This document shows, in pieces, positions 26,254 through 34,582 of a stretch of DNA of 57,308 nt. The stretch covers positions 1 to 57,308 of the forward strand of contig DWZJ01000044.1 in NCBI GenBank assembly GCA_019118245.1, read 5' to 3'. Origin of the DNA: Candidatus Oscillibacter excrementigallinarum (GTDB lineage Bacteria > Bacillota > Clostridia > Oscillospirales > Oscillospiraceae). The notes under the pieces were generated by a model. The model did no database searches and was not told where the DNA came from. It was given only the letters and a program-made list of their open reading frames with translations. Within the stretch, counting starts at the first letter, position 1. Each line of letters starts with the position of its first letter. A program made the position numbers and the translations under genes.

Positions 26254-26285
26254 CATTTTCTTTTTGATGTCTCAAAAAGAAAATG
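26254..26285. repeat. A/T-rich palindrome, family B, copy 2
   Basis: CATTTTCTTTTTGA (26254-26267) pairs perfectly with TCAAAAAGAAAATG (26272-26285) around a TGTC loop. Confidence 0.7.
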
Positions 26286-26439
26286 GGGGGGCGCATCCCG
26301 CATGGACAATGCCCCTGCGGGAGCAGAAGTCCCGTGGCCGCCGCCCGGCGGCCCAACACCCCCTCTGGGAGCGTGCTGTGCCAACCATGTCAGAAGCACC
26401 CCCAGAGCTTACAAGGAGTTCTTTTGAGGAGGAAATATC

Positions 26440-29391
26440 ATGTCTGAGTTAATGACCCCCATCCCCTTCCGGGAATTGATGACCTGGATCACCACCGAAT
26501 ACCAGCGGGACGGCACCGTGTTCGGTGTCCACCGCCCCTACAAGGCCGGCGTGAAGAAGCTCCCCATCTTCGGGGAGGCCATCGAGACGCCCTTCGGCCC
26601 CGCCGCCGGTCCCAACACCCAGCTGGCCCAGAACATCATCGCCAGCTACTTCGCCGGCGCCCGGTTCTTTGAGCTGAAAACCGTCCAGAAGGTGGACGGC
26701 GCCGACCTGGCTGCCTGCATCAACCGCCCCTGCATCCTGGCGGAGGACGAGTGCTACAACTGCGAGTGGTCCACAGAGCTGTATGTCCAGCAGGCCTTTG
26801 ATGAGTACGTGAAGGCCTGGTGCGCCCTGAAGCTCATGTCCAAGGTCTACGGCCTGGGCGACCCCAACGGGTTCGTGTTCAATATGTCCGTGGGCTATGA
26901 CCTGGCGGGCATCCAGGGAGAAAAGATCGACACCTTCCTGAACGGCATGGTGGACGCCTCCAAGACCCCCATCTTCCAGGAGTGCATCGCCGTTTTGAAG
27001 GAGTTCTTCCCCGGCGAGGCCGCCTATATCGACACCATCACCCCCCACGTCTCCGGGTCCGTCACGGTATCCACCCTCCACGGCTGCCCGCCGGACGAGA
27101 TCGAGCGGATCGCCAGCTACCTGCTGGAGAAGAAGCACCTGCACACCTTCGTCAAGTGCAATCCCACCATCCTGGGGTACGAGACCGCCCGGTCCATTCT
27201 GGACTCCATGGGCTACGACTATATCGCCTTTGACGACCACCACTTCCAGGAGGACCTGCAGTATGCCGACGCGGTGCCCATGTTCCACCGGCTCCAGGCC
27301 CTGGCGGACAAGGAGGGCCTGGAATTCGGCCTGAAGCTCTCCAACACCTTCCCGGTGGACGTGAAGGCCGGGGAGCTGCCCAGCGCCGAGATGTACATGG
27401 CGGGCAAGTCCCTGTTCCCCCTGACCACCACCATGGCCGCCATGATCTCCAAGGAGTTCGGCGGCAGGATGCGCCTCTCTTACGCCGGCGGCGCCGACGC
27501 CTTCAATGTGGACAAGCTGTTCTCCTGCGGCATCTGGCCCATCACCATGGCCACCACGGAGCTGAAGCCCGGCGGCTACCAGCGGTTCACTCAGATCGGC
27601 GACAAGCTGGATGCTCTGGACTTCAAGCCCTTCCAGGGCGTGGATGTCACCGCCATCGAGGCGCTGGCCCAGGCGGCCCGGTCCGACAAGTACCATGTGA
27701 AGGCCATCAAGCCCCTGCCCCGGCGCAAGCTCTATGAGAAGGTCCCCCTGGTGGACTGCTTCACCGCCCCCTGCAAGGACGGCTGCCCCATCCATCAGGA
27801 CATCCCGGAGTATATCGAGCTGTGCCGGAAGGGCGCGTACGCCTCCGCTCTGCGGCTCATCACCGAGAAGAACCCCCTGCCCTTCATCACCGGCACCATC
27901 TGCGCCCACAACTGCATGACAAAGTGCATGCGCAACTACTACGACGAGCCGGTGAACATCCGGGCCACCAAGCTGGTGGCGGCGGAGCGGGGCTATGACG
28001 CTTACATGGCCAAGCTCACGCCTCCCGTGCCGGTGACCGACGGCCGGAAGGTGGCCGTCATCGGCGGCGGCCCCACCGGTATGGCCGCGGCCTACTTCGT
28101 GGGCCGGGCGGGCATCCCCGTCACCATCTTCGAGCGGTCCGGCGTCCTGGGCGGCGTGGTCCGGCAGGTGATCCCCGCCTTCCGCATCAGCGACGACGCC
28201 ATCGACCACGACGTGGCACTGCTGTTCAAGATGGGCGTGGACGTGAAGCTGAACACCGAGGCCCCCTCCGTGGAGGAGCTGAAGGCCCAGGGCTACACCC
28301 ACATCTTCTTTGCCGTGGGCGCCTGGAAGGCCGGGAAGCTGGACATCCCCGGCAACGTGGTGCCGGTCATCGGCTGGCTGAAGGACATGAAGGCGGGCAA
28401 GGACGTGTCCCTGGGCCACGTGGCCGTGGTGGGCGGCGGCAACACCGCCATGGACGCCGCCCGGGCCGCCCTGCGGGCTGGAGCGCAGTCCAGCACCCTG
28501 GTGTACCGCCGGACCAAGAAGTATATGCCCGCCGACGCGGAGGAGCTGGAGATGGCCATCGCCGACGGTGTTCAGTTCCTGGAGCTGGTGGCTCCCGTGG
28601 AGCAGAAGGACGGCAAGCTGGTCTGTGAGAGGATGAAGCTGGGCGACCCGGACGAGAAGGGCCGCCGGAAGCCCGTCCCCACCGGCGAGATGGTGGAGAT
28701 CCCCTGTGACACCGTGGTCTCCGCCGTGGGCGAGCGGGTGGAGAGCGAGGTCTTTACCCGCAACGGCATCACCGTGGACGAGAAGGGCATTCCGGACTTC
28801 AAGACCAACCTGGAGGGCGTCTACGCCGGCGGCGACGCCATGCGGGGCCCCGCCACCGTGGTGGAGGGCATCGCCGACGCCCAGTATTTCGCCAATGCCG
28901 TCATCGGTGAGGCCCACACCTTCGCCATCCCCGGCAAGGCCATGGCCACCCGGGAGGAGGCCATCGCCAAGAAGGGCATCCTCTGCGAGAGCGCCAAGTG
29001 CGAGGGCGACCGCTGCCTGACCTGCAACGTGGTGTGCCAGGTCTGCGCCGACGTGTGCCCCAACCGGGCCAATGTGGTGGTCCTGCTGCCGGACGGCCGT
29101 CCCCAGATCCTCCATGTGGACCGGATGTGCAACGAGTGCGGCAACTGCGCCGTGTTCTGTCCCTATGACTCCGCCCCCTACCGGGATAAGTTCACCCTGT
29201 TCCAGACCCGCGAGGGCTTTGACGAGAGCGTGAACAACCAGGGCTTCCTGCCCCTGGGCGGCAAGAAGGTCCTGGTGCGCCTGAACGGCAAGGTGTTCGA
29301 GGCGGACCTGGAAGGCAAGAACGACCTGCCCGCAGATGTGGAGGTGTTCATCTGGACGGTGCTGACCAAGTACGCCTATCTGATGGGATAA
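26440..29391 (+). CDS. ygfK: YgfK, putative selenate reductase / NADPH-dependent iron-sulfur flavoprotein subunit
   Basis: The 983-residue protein has an N-terminal dihydroorotate-dehydrogenase-like barrel (about 1-400), a cysteine motif near 441 (CTAPCKDGCPIHQDIP) of the glutamate-synthase small-subunit type, an FAD site at about 538-560 (VAVIGGGPTGMAAAYF), an NAD(P) site near 661 (VAVVGGGNTAMDAARA), and C-terminal ferredoxin clusters at about 852-915 (CLTCNVVCQVCADVCPN and CNECGNCAVFCP). It probably passes electrons between NAD(P)H and a molybdenum hydroxylase. It is known to neighbour ssnA; no molybdenum hydroxylase gene is in the window. The ATG has GAGGAGG upstream. Confidence 0.93.
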   Translation: MSELMTPIPFRELMTWITTEYQRDGTVFGVHRPYKAGVKKLPIFGEAIETPFGPAAGPNTQLAQNIIASYFAGARFFELKTVQKVDGADLAACINRPCILAEDECYNCEWSTELYVQQAFDEYVKAWCALKLMSKVYGLGDPNGFVFNMSVGYDLAGIQGEKIDTFLNGMVDASKTPIFQECIAVLKEFFPGEAAYIDTITPHVSGSVTVSTLHGCPPDEIERIASYLLEKKHLHTFVKCNPTILGYETARSILDSMGYDYIAFDDHHFQEDLQYADAVPMFHRLQALADKEGLEFGLKLSNTFPVDVKAGELPSAEMYMAGKSLFPLTTTMAAMISKEFGGRMRLSYAGGADAFNVDKLFSCGIWPITMATTELKPGGYQRFTQIGDKLDALDFKPFQGVDVTAIEALAQAARSDKYHVKAIKPLPRRKLYEKVPLVDCFTAPCKDGCPIHQDIPEYIELCRKGAYASALRLITEKNPLPFITGTICAHNCMTKCMRNYYDEPVNIRATKLVAAERGYDAYMAKLTPPVPVTDGRKVAVIGGGPTGMAAAYFVGRAGIPVTIFERSGVLGGVVRQVIPAFRISDDAIDHDVALLFKMGVDVKLNTEAPSVEELKAQGYTHIFFAVGAWKAGKLDIPGNVVPVIGWLKDMKAGKDVSLGHVAVVGGGNTAMDAARAALRAGAQSSTLVYRRTKKYMPADAEELEMAIADGVQFLELVAPVEQKDGKLVCERMKLGDPDEKGRRKPVPTGEMVEIPCDTVVSAVGERVESEVFTRNGITVDEKGIPDFKTNLEGVYAGGDAMRGPATVVEGIADAQYFANAVIGEAHTFAIPGKAMATREEAIAKKGILCESAKCEGDRCLTCNVVCQVCADVCPNRANVVVLLPDGRPQILHVDRMCNECGNCAVFCPYDSAPYRDKFTLFQTREGFDESVNNQGFLPLGGKKVLVRLNGKVFEADLEGKNDLPADVEVFIWTVLTKYAYLMG

Positions 29392-29407
29392 CTGGAACAA
29401 ACGCAAA

Positions 29408-29437
29408 ATCAGGAGGCCGGAAAACCGGCCTCCTGAT
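29408..29437. terminator. Bidirectional terminator between ygfK and a convergent regulator gene
   Basis: ATCAGGAGGCCGG and CCGGCCTCCTGAT form a 13-bp stem around AAAA; CTTTCTGTT follows on plus and TTTTGCGTTT on minus. Confidence 0.88.
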
Positions 29438-29445
29438 CTTTCTGT

Positions 29446-30327
29446 TCACTTCTTCCGCCTGCCGGGCCGCCATCCGGTCATCACGCTCACACAGAGGAAA
29501 TACACCCCAATGTGGAGCACCAGCGCCACCAGGCCAAGGCCCGCCTCTGCCGTCAGCAGGAGGATGACCCCCTGGGCGGCGGTGTAGAGCAAGGTGAGGA
29601 TCCGCTCCCGCCGCCGGCAGGCCTCGTCCGGTCCTTTGTCCAGCCGCCAAAACTGCCGCACCGTGCACCAGACCGCCGCCAGGAAGAGTGCCAGCAGGGG
29701 CAGGTCCCGCACCCTGCCCTGCTGGACGTACCAGGCGGTCTGCCCGACGCCGTACAGGGCCACCGCCGCACCGGCGGCGTACCAGGGGGAGAACCGGGAA
29801 TCTTTCTGACCCTCCTTCCGGACAGACGGCTGGGCCAGCAGCCAAAGCCCCGCCAATGCAACCGCCGCCCACAGGGCAAACAGCCACTCCACGTTGTGCA
29901 GCCTCAAAAAGCCGGCCAGGCCGTCATACACCCGGACCCAATCCACCCCCAAAGGGGTCTCGGAGACCACAGCGGGATAGACGGCGCTCAAGATCCCCAT
30001 GGCCACCAGGCCCAGGGCCCCGGCGCCGGTGACGATGCCGCCGGCGATGTACCAGCGCCGGTTTCCATGGGCGGCAGGTGTCTCTGTTCCCCGGGCCGAT
30101 TCCGCGGATCGGGTCTGGTCCTCCCAGCCCCGGGCATCGTCCAGCAGCCATTCCACGTCCACCCCAAACAGCCGGGCACAGGGCAGCAGCTTCGCCGCGT
30201 CCGGCAGGGCCGTGTCCTGCTCCCAGCGGCTCACCGCCTGGCGGGAGACCCCCAGTTTCTCTGCCAGTAATTCCTGGCTCATGCCCTCCCGCTTCCGCAG
30301 GCGGGTCAGCTTCTCTCCAAAGGTCAT
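29446..30327 (-). CDS. XRE-family DNA-binding protein with C-terminal membrane domain
   Basis: Of about 293 residues, 4-58 form a helix-turn-helix (KLTRLRKREGMSQELLAEKL, VSRQAVSRWEQD) and residues 85-290 hold five or six hydrophobic segments with basic connecting loops. Such XRE-membrane proteins are common in Firmicutes and may sense envelope or membrane state; no ligand is known. The ATG at 30327 has a GGGGGGAGAG ribosome site, better than the first ATG twelve codons upstream. It stands alone, convergent with ygfK. Confidence 0.85.
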   Translation of the reverse strand: MTFGEKLTRLRKREGMSQELLAEKLGVSRQAVSRWEQDTALPDAAKLLPCARLFGVDVEWLLDDARGWEDQTRSAESARGTETPAAHGNRRWYIAGGIVTGAGALGLVAMGILSAVYPAVVSETPLGVDWVRVYDGLAGFLRLHNVEWLFALWAAVALAGLWLLAQPSVRKEGQKDSRFSPWYAAGAAVALYGVGQTAWYVQQGRVRDLPLLALFLAAVWCTVRQFWRLDKGPDEACRRRERILTLLYTAAQGVILLLTAEAGLGLVALVLHIGVYFLCVSVMTGWRPGRRKK

Positions 30328-30442
30328 GGGCTCTCCCCCCTTCCGCTTCGATGGCCCCATCATACCAACTCCCGGCCGGAAAGTCCACCACCCCCGCCGG
30401 ACACCGCCGCAACCAAACGCAACATTGTCGCAAAAGCCCGTG

Positions 30443-31324
30443 TCACCGGGCCGCGATCTCCTCCCGGACCACCTGGAGCGCCCGCTGCATCCCGTCAGTC
30501 AGGTACTTGCTCCGGTGCCGCACCAGGAAGTAGGTCCGGCGGAAGGCACCGTCCGCCACCGCCAGTTCCCGCAGCCTGCCGGCGGACAGGTCCGCCTCCA
30601 CCAGGGACCGGGGCAGCAGGGTGATCCCCAGCCCCGCCCGGGTGCAGGACAGCAGCGCCCCGGTGCTGACGCTCTCCAGCACCGGCCGCACCGGGATCCC
30701 CGCCGCCTGGAACACCCCGTCCACGCTGTTCCGGGTGCCGCTGCCCCGCTCCCGCAGCAGCAGCCGCTCCCCCGCCAGCTCCGCCAGGGTCAGCGTGTCC
30801 CGGCCTGACAGGTACTCCGGCGCGCACACCGCCGCCAGGGCCTCCTCCCGCAGGGGCTCCACCAGATAGTGGGGGGACACCGTGACATTGTCCACCACCG
30901 CGAAGTCCAGCTCGTTCTGCAGGATCATCCGCTCCGTCTCCCGGGAGTTCTGGACGCAGGCCCGGACCTGCATCTCCGGCAGCTCCGCCGCCAGCCGGGC
31001 CAGGATGCCCGCCAGGCAGGTCTCCCCCAGGGTCACATGGACGCCGAAGCTGCAAGATCCCCCGGCCCCGCTCTCCCGCAGGACCTCCACCGACTCCCGG
31101 AACTGGGACAGCACCGTGTCCGCGTACTGCCGCAGGTTCCGTCCCGCCTCCGTGAGATACACCCGGCGGTTCATCCGCTCGAACAGCCGCACGGCGTAAA
31201 AGGTCTCCAGCTCCCGGATGGCCAGGCTCACCGCCGGCTGGGCCATATTCAGCTTCTCCGCCGCCCGGGTGAAGCTCCCCTGGGTGCAGACAGCGGCGAA
31301 GATCTCCAGATGCCGCAGCGTCAT
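30443..31324 (-). CDS. LysR-family transcriptional regulator
   Basis: The 293-residue protein has an N-terminal winged helix (MTLRHLEIFAAVCTQGSFTR, AAEKLNMAQPAVSLAIRELE) and a periplasmic-binding-like effector domain with SVSTGALLSCTRAGLGITLLP near the C-terminus. It is divergent from the chromate-transporter pair, with an inverted repeat between them at 31350-31378, so it most likely controls those genes and itself. The ATG at 31324 is supported by AAAGGAGGG; the frame is open much further upstream but runs into the operator region. The inducer is unknown. Confidence 0.92.
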   Translation of the reverse strand: MTLRHLEIFAAVCTQGSFTRAAEKLNMAQPAVSLAIRELETFYAVRLFERMNRRVYLTEAGRNLRQYADTVLSQFRESVEVLRESGAGGSCSFGVHVTLGETCLAGILARLAAELPEMQVRACVQNSRETERMILQNELDFAVVDNVTVSPHYLVEPLREEALAAVCAPEYLSGRDTLTLAELAGERLLLRERGSGTRNSVDGVFQAAGIPVRPVLESVSTGALLSCTRAGLGITLLPRSLVEADLSAGRLRELAVADGAFRRTYFLVRHRSKYLTDGMQRALQVVREEIAAR

Positions 31325-31349
31325 GCTCCGCCCTCCTTTCATAATATTT

Positions 31350-31378
31350 TTCTTATGGATTTTATTATAACATAAGAA
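31350..31378. promoter_or_regulatory. Probable LysR operator
   Basis: TTCTTATG (31350-31357) and CATAAGAA (31371-31378) are perfect inverted arms 13 bases apart, in the divergent gap between the LysR and chromate transporter genes. Confidence 0.6.
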
Positions 31379-31439
31379 TTGATGGGTGTCACGAAAAAGC
31401 ATACACTGAGGGCATCCAAACGAGAGAGGAGCGGTCAAA

Positions 31440-31997
31440 ATGCGCACAGATCTGGGCAAAGCCCGCCTGTTGTTTTGGACCTTTTTCAAAATCGGCGCCT
31501 TCACCTTCGGCGGGGGCTATGCCATGATCCCCCTGATCCAGCGGGAGGTGGCGGAGCACCACCACTGGCTGACGGAGCAGGATATTCTGGACATCGTGGC
31601 CATTGCGGAGTCCACGCCGGGCCCCATCGCCATCAACTCCGCCACCTTTGTGGGCTATCAGGTGTGCGGCACCTTCGGGGCCTTCTGCGCCACGGTGGGG
31701 GTGGTGCTGCCCTCCTTCGCGGTGATCTACGCCATCTCCTTCGTGCTGCGCCAGTTCTCGGAGCTGACGGTGGTGCAGTACGCCTTCAACGGCATCCGGG
31801 CCGGCGTCCTGGCCCTGCTGCTGAAAGCCCTGCTGTCCATGTACCGGCAGAGCCCCAAGGGGGCCGCGGCCTACGCCGTCATGGCGGGGGCCTTTGTGCT
31901 GACGGCCTTCTGCGGCGTGGACGCCGTGCTGGTGATCCTCCTCAGCGCCGCCGTGGGCCTGGTCTCCTCTTATCTGATGAAACGGAGGGCCACGTGA
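31440..31997 (+). CDS. Chromate transporter, first half-size subunit
   Basis: The 185-residue membrane protein of the CHR family has FFKIGAFTFGGGYAMIPLIQREV and AESTPGPIAINSATFVGYQ, the conserved motifs of a single CHR domain. Short CHR proteins occur as adjacent pairs that together equal one full-length ChrA; the second half follows with a one-base overlap (TGATG). The natural substrate of these pairs in gut Firmicutes may not be chromate. GAGAGGAG precedes the ATG. Confidence 0.93.
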   Translation: MRTDLGKARLLFWTFFKIGAFTFGGGYAMIPLIQREVAEHHHWLTEQDILDIVAIAESTPGPIAINSATFVGYQVCGTFGAFCATVGVVLPSFAVIYAISFVLRQFSELTVVQYAFNGIRAGVLALLLKALLSMYRQSPKGAAAYAVMAGAFVLTAFCGVDAVLVILLSAAVGLVSSYLMKRRAT

Positions 31998-32557
31998 TGG
32001 TATATCTGGAACTGTTCGGGACCTTCTTCAAAATTGGTCTCTTCACCATCGGCGGCGGCTATGCCATGCTGCCCATGATCCAGGCGGATGTGCTGGCCAA
32101 GGGCTGGATGACGGCGGAGGAGCTGGTGAACTTCATCGCCGTCAGCGAGAGCACGCCGGGCCCCTTTGCGGTGAACGTCTCCACCTACATCGGCGCGGAG
32201 CTGGCCGGCCTGCCCGGCGCCTTCTGCGCCACGCTGGGCGTGGTGCTGCCCTCCTTCCTCATCATCCTGCTGGTGGCCCACTTCTATCTGGCCTTCCGCT
32301 CCAGCCGGGTGGTGAACGGCGTCATGACCGGCCTGCGCCCCGCGGTGATCGGTATGATCGGCGCGGCAGTGGTCTCCGTGGGGCAGACAGTGTTTCTGCC
32401 GGACGGGCTGGCGGCGGTGACCGCCTATCCCCTGCTCTGCTCCCTGGTCATCTTCGCCCTGATGGCCTTCCTGACCCATCAAAAGCTCCACCCCATCGCC
32501 ATCATCCTGCTTTCCGCCCTGCTGGGCGTGGTCACCGGCTATCTCCAGCCGGTGTGA
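31997..32557 (+). CDS. Chromate transporter, second half-size subunit
   Basis: The 186-residue CHR-domain membrane protein has LFGTFFKIGLFTIGGGYAM and SESTPGPFAVNVSTYIG, clearly paralogous to its upstream neighbour. The start at 31997 overlaps the stop of the first subunit, so the two are translated together and presumably form a heterodimer. Both are likely under control of the divergent LysR protein. Confidence 0.93.
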   Translation: MVYLELFGTFFKIGLFTIGGGYAMLPMIQADVLAKGWMTAEELVNFIAVSESTPGPFAVNVSTYIGAELAGLPGAFCATLGVVLPSFLIILLVAHFYLAFRSSRVVNGVMTGLRPAVIGMIGAAVVSVGQTVFLPDGLAAVTAYPLLCSLVIFALMAFLTHQKLHPIAIILLSALLGVVTGYLQPV

Positions 32558-32613
32558 CCCCCACCCCCGTCCGGTCCTCCGCCGGCGGGGGTAAAATTTT
32601 CACAGATTCACTC

Positions 32614-32644
32614 TTGACTTGGAGCACACTTCAAGTGTTATGCT
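32614..32644 (+). promoter_or_regulatory. MerR-type promoter of the aldo/keto reductase gene
   Basis: TTGACT (32614-32619) and TATGCT (32639-32644) are 19 bases apart, the long spacing used by MerR-family activators. The spacer contains the near-palindrome CTTGGAGCACACTTCAAG (32618-32635). Confidence 0.7.
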
Positions 32645-32768
32645 GTCTTCAGGATCATCCGCCATGGGCGGAACGGGGCCTGCCAACACGGCAAGGGCGG
32701 CACAGGGGCCGCCATTCCCCGGAAGCCGCAGCCCCGGGCTGCGGAAATCGAAAAAAGGAGACATTGCT

Positions 32769-33896
32769 ATGATCTACAAGGAGTTTCAGGACCTGAAGCT
32801 GTCCGCTCTGGGCATGGGCTGTATGCGCCTGCCGGTCCTCAACGGCGACGACGCCCAGGTGGACGAGGCCGCCACCGCCGCCATGGTGGACGAGGCCATG
32901 GCCAGCGGCGTCAACTACTACGACACCGCCTGGGGCTATCACAACGGCAATTCGGAGCTCGCCCTGGGCAGGGCCCTGGCCAAGCATCCCCGGGACAACT
33001 TCTATCTGGCCGACAAATTCCCCGGCTATGATCTTGCCAATATGCCCAAGGTGAAAGAGATTTTTGAGGAACAGCTGAAGAAGTGCCAGGTGGACCACTT
33101 CGACTTCTATCTCTTCCACAACGTGTGCGAGATGAACATCGACGCCTATCTGGACCCCAAATACGGCATCTACGACTATCTGATGGAGCAGAAGCGGAAC
33201 GGCCGCATCCGCCATCTGGGCTTCTCCTGCCACGGCGCCCTGCCGGTGCTGAAGCGGTTCCTGGAGGCCTACGGCAAGGACATGGAGTTCTGCCAGCTGC
33301 AGCTGAACTACATCGACTGGACCTTCCAGGGCGGCCGCGAAAAGGTGGAGCTGCTGGACCGCTACCACATCCCCGTCTGGGTGATGGAGCCCCTGCGGGG
33401 CGGCCGGCTGGCCCGGCTGTCCGACGAGGAGGCCGCGCCCCTCAAGGCCATGCGCCCTGATGAGACCATCCCCGCCTGGGGCTTCCGGTTCCTCCAGTCC
33501 ATTCCCAGCGTCACCATGATCCTCTCCGGCATGTCCGATCTGGAGCAGATGAAGGCCAACATCGCCACCTTCCAGACAGACGCGCCCCTCAGCGAGGCGG
33601 AGATGCAGGGCCTTCTCTCCCACGCCCAGGGCATGATCCGCAAGACGGCTCTGCCCTGCACCGCCTGCCACTACTGCGTCAGCCACTGCCCCCAGGGTCT
33701 GAACATTCCGGAGCTGCTGGCGCTGTACAACGAGCACGCCTTCACCGGCGGCGGCTTCATCGCCCCCATGGCTCTGTCCGCCCTGCCCCAGGACAAGTGG
33801 CCCAGCGCCTGCGTCGGCTGCCGCAGCTGCGAGGCAGTCTGCCCCCAGCAGCTGAAGATCTCCGAGGCCATGGCGGACTTCGCCTCCCGCCTGTGA
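32769..33896 (+). CDS. Aldo/keto reductase with C-terminal 4Fe-4S domain
   Basis: The 375-residue protein has a TIM-barrel reductase with LSALGMGCMRLP, YYDTAWGYH (catalytic Asp/Tyr), LADKFPGY (Lys) and a LFHNV histidine. Residues about 295-375 carry two clusters, CTACHYCVSHCPQGLNIP and CVGCRSCEAVCPQQLKI. This iron-sulfur AKR subclass is frequent in anaerobes and probably reduces aldehydes or quinones using ferredoxin-type electrons; the substrate is unknown. The ATG at 32769 has AAAAAAGGAG upstream. It stands alone behind a MerR-type promoter, suggesting induction by an electrophile, metal or oxidant. Confidence 0.92.
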   Translation: MIYKEFQDLKLSALGMGCMRLPVLNGDDAQVDEAATAAMVDEAMASGVNYYDTAWGYHNGNSELALGRALAKHPRDNFYLADKFPGYDLANMPKVKEIFEEQLKKCQVDHFDFYLFHNVCEMNIDAYLDPKYGIYDYLMEQKRNGRIRHLGFSCHGALPVLKRFLEAYGKDMEFCQLQLNYIDWTFQGGREKVELLDRYHIPVWVMEPLRGGRLARLSDEEAAPLKAMRPDETIPAWGFRFLQSIPSVTMILSGMSDLEQMKANIATFQTDAPLSEAEMQGLLSHAQGMIRKTALPCTACHYCVSHCPQGLNIPELLALYNEHAFTGGGFIAPMALSALPQDKWPSACVGCRSCEAVCPQQLKISEAMADFASRL

Positions 33897-33901
33897 TCCC
33901 G

Positions 33902-33936
33902 CAGAACGCCCCGCCGGAATCCGGCGGGGCGTTCTG
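33902..33936 (+). terminator. Terminator of the aldo/keto reductase gene
   Basis: A 16-bp perfect stem, CAGAACGCCCCGCCGG with its complement, around an AAT loop just past the stop. There is little U-tract; it also lies just beyond the stop of the convergent gene at 33939. Confidence 0.7.
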
Positions 33937-33938
33937 GC

Positions 33939-34415
33939 TCATGTCAGCTGTTCCAGTTTCGGAAGTGCGGCACGGAGCACCTCCGGCAGGTGTTCCGGGT
34001 CTGTCTGCTCCCGGGTGCATTGCGCGGCAAGCCGGCGGACCAGCTCCTGGTCCGAAGAGAGGTTTGGCACAACTGTGAACGACGTTGCACAGCCGGCCAC
34101 GATCTCCCGGACCGCCAGTCCGTACAGGATGGGTTTTTGCGGACGGATGCTGTGGATGCGCACTGGCTCGTACAAATACATGGCTCTCTCCTTTGGGCTC
34201 GGAAGCTGGGCGAGCTCATAGAGATCGCACTGATAGACCCGGGACATCTGGACCGCGCGGTCAAAGGGCGGCATGGTGTCTCCGGATTCGTACGCCTGCA
34301 GGCTCCGCAGGGAGAACTCCAGCTGCTCCACCGCTTTTTCCTGTGTAAGGCTGGCGCGCTGCCTGGCCCTCCGAAATGGATTTTGCAGCTTCTTCATGTC
34401 GTTCTCAATATGCAC
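33939..34415 (-). CDS. Small XRE-family helix-turn-helix protein
   Basis: The product is up to 158 residues, with a helix-turn-helix at about 13-65 (RRARQRASLTQEKAVEQLEF, RSLQAYESGDTMPPFDRAVQ) and a C-terminal region without recognised motifs. The start is uncertain: GTG at 34415 lies inside the GAGGAGG ribosome site, an ATT codon sits at ideal distance, and the first ATG is six codons further in. It stands alone, with no clear target. Confidence 0.7.
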   Translation of the reverse strand: MHIENDMKKLQNPFRRARQRASLTQEKAVEQLEFSLRSLQAYESGDTMPPFDRAVQMSRVYQCDLYELAQLPSPKERAMYLYEPVRIHSIRPQKPILYGLAVREIVAGCATSFTVVPNLSSDQELVRRLAAQCTREQTDPEHLPEVLRAALPKLEQLT

Positions 34416-34550
34416 ACCTCCTCTCTATATATAAAGAGTTTACTATAAATCCTCAGAAATGTCCCCGCAGGAATCTGCGGATTTGGAAAAAAATGTTGAA
34501 AAATGTCGTTTTTTGTCTCCGGTCTCCCAAGCCTGCCCCTCAAACGGCGC

Positions 34551-34576
34551 CGGCTCCGCGCAGAGGCGCGGAGCCG
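34551..34576 (-). terminator. Hairpin after the amidase gene
   Basis: CGGCTCCGCGC and GCGCGGAGCCG form an 11-bp stem with an AGAG loop, seven bases past the amidase stop. No U-tract is evident. Confidence 0.5.
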
Positions 34577-34582
34577 ATGTTC

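Larger units (their letters stand above)
25579..26439. other. 861-base gene-free spacer between ssnA and ygfK, rich in palindromic repeats
   Basis: No frame here has a ribosome site or recognisable protein content. The region holds two copies of a 27-base GC-rich palindrome and two copies of an A/T-rich palindrome (listed separately), and further short complementary stretches such as GTCTGCGC/GCGCAGAC near 26200. The last bases carry the GAGGAGGAAATATC ribosome site of ygfK. No convincing promoter or aptamer for ygfK was found. Confidence 0.7.

Noticed and set aside
25584-26399. Several 75-180 codon frames in the ssnA-ygfK spacer
   Set aside because: They run across palindromic repeats, have no ribosome sites and overlap on both strands; better explained as non-coding repeats.
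26449-29406. A 985-codon open frame on the minus strand opposite ygfK
   Set aside because: Antisense shadow of ygfK, created by GC-biased third positions. Composition is extremely His/Val/Gly/Leu-rich without motifs.
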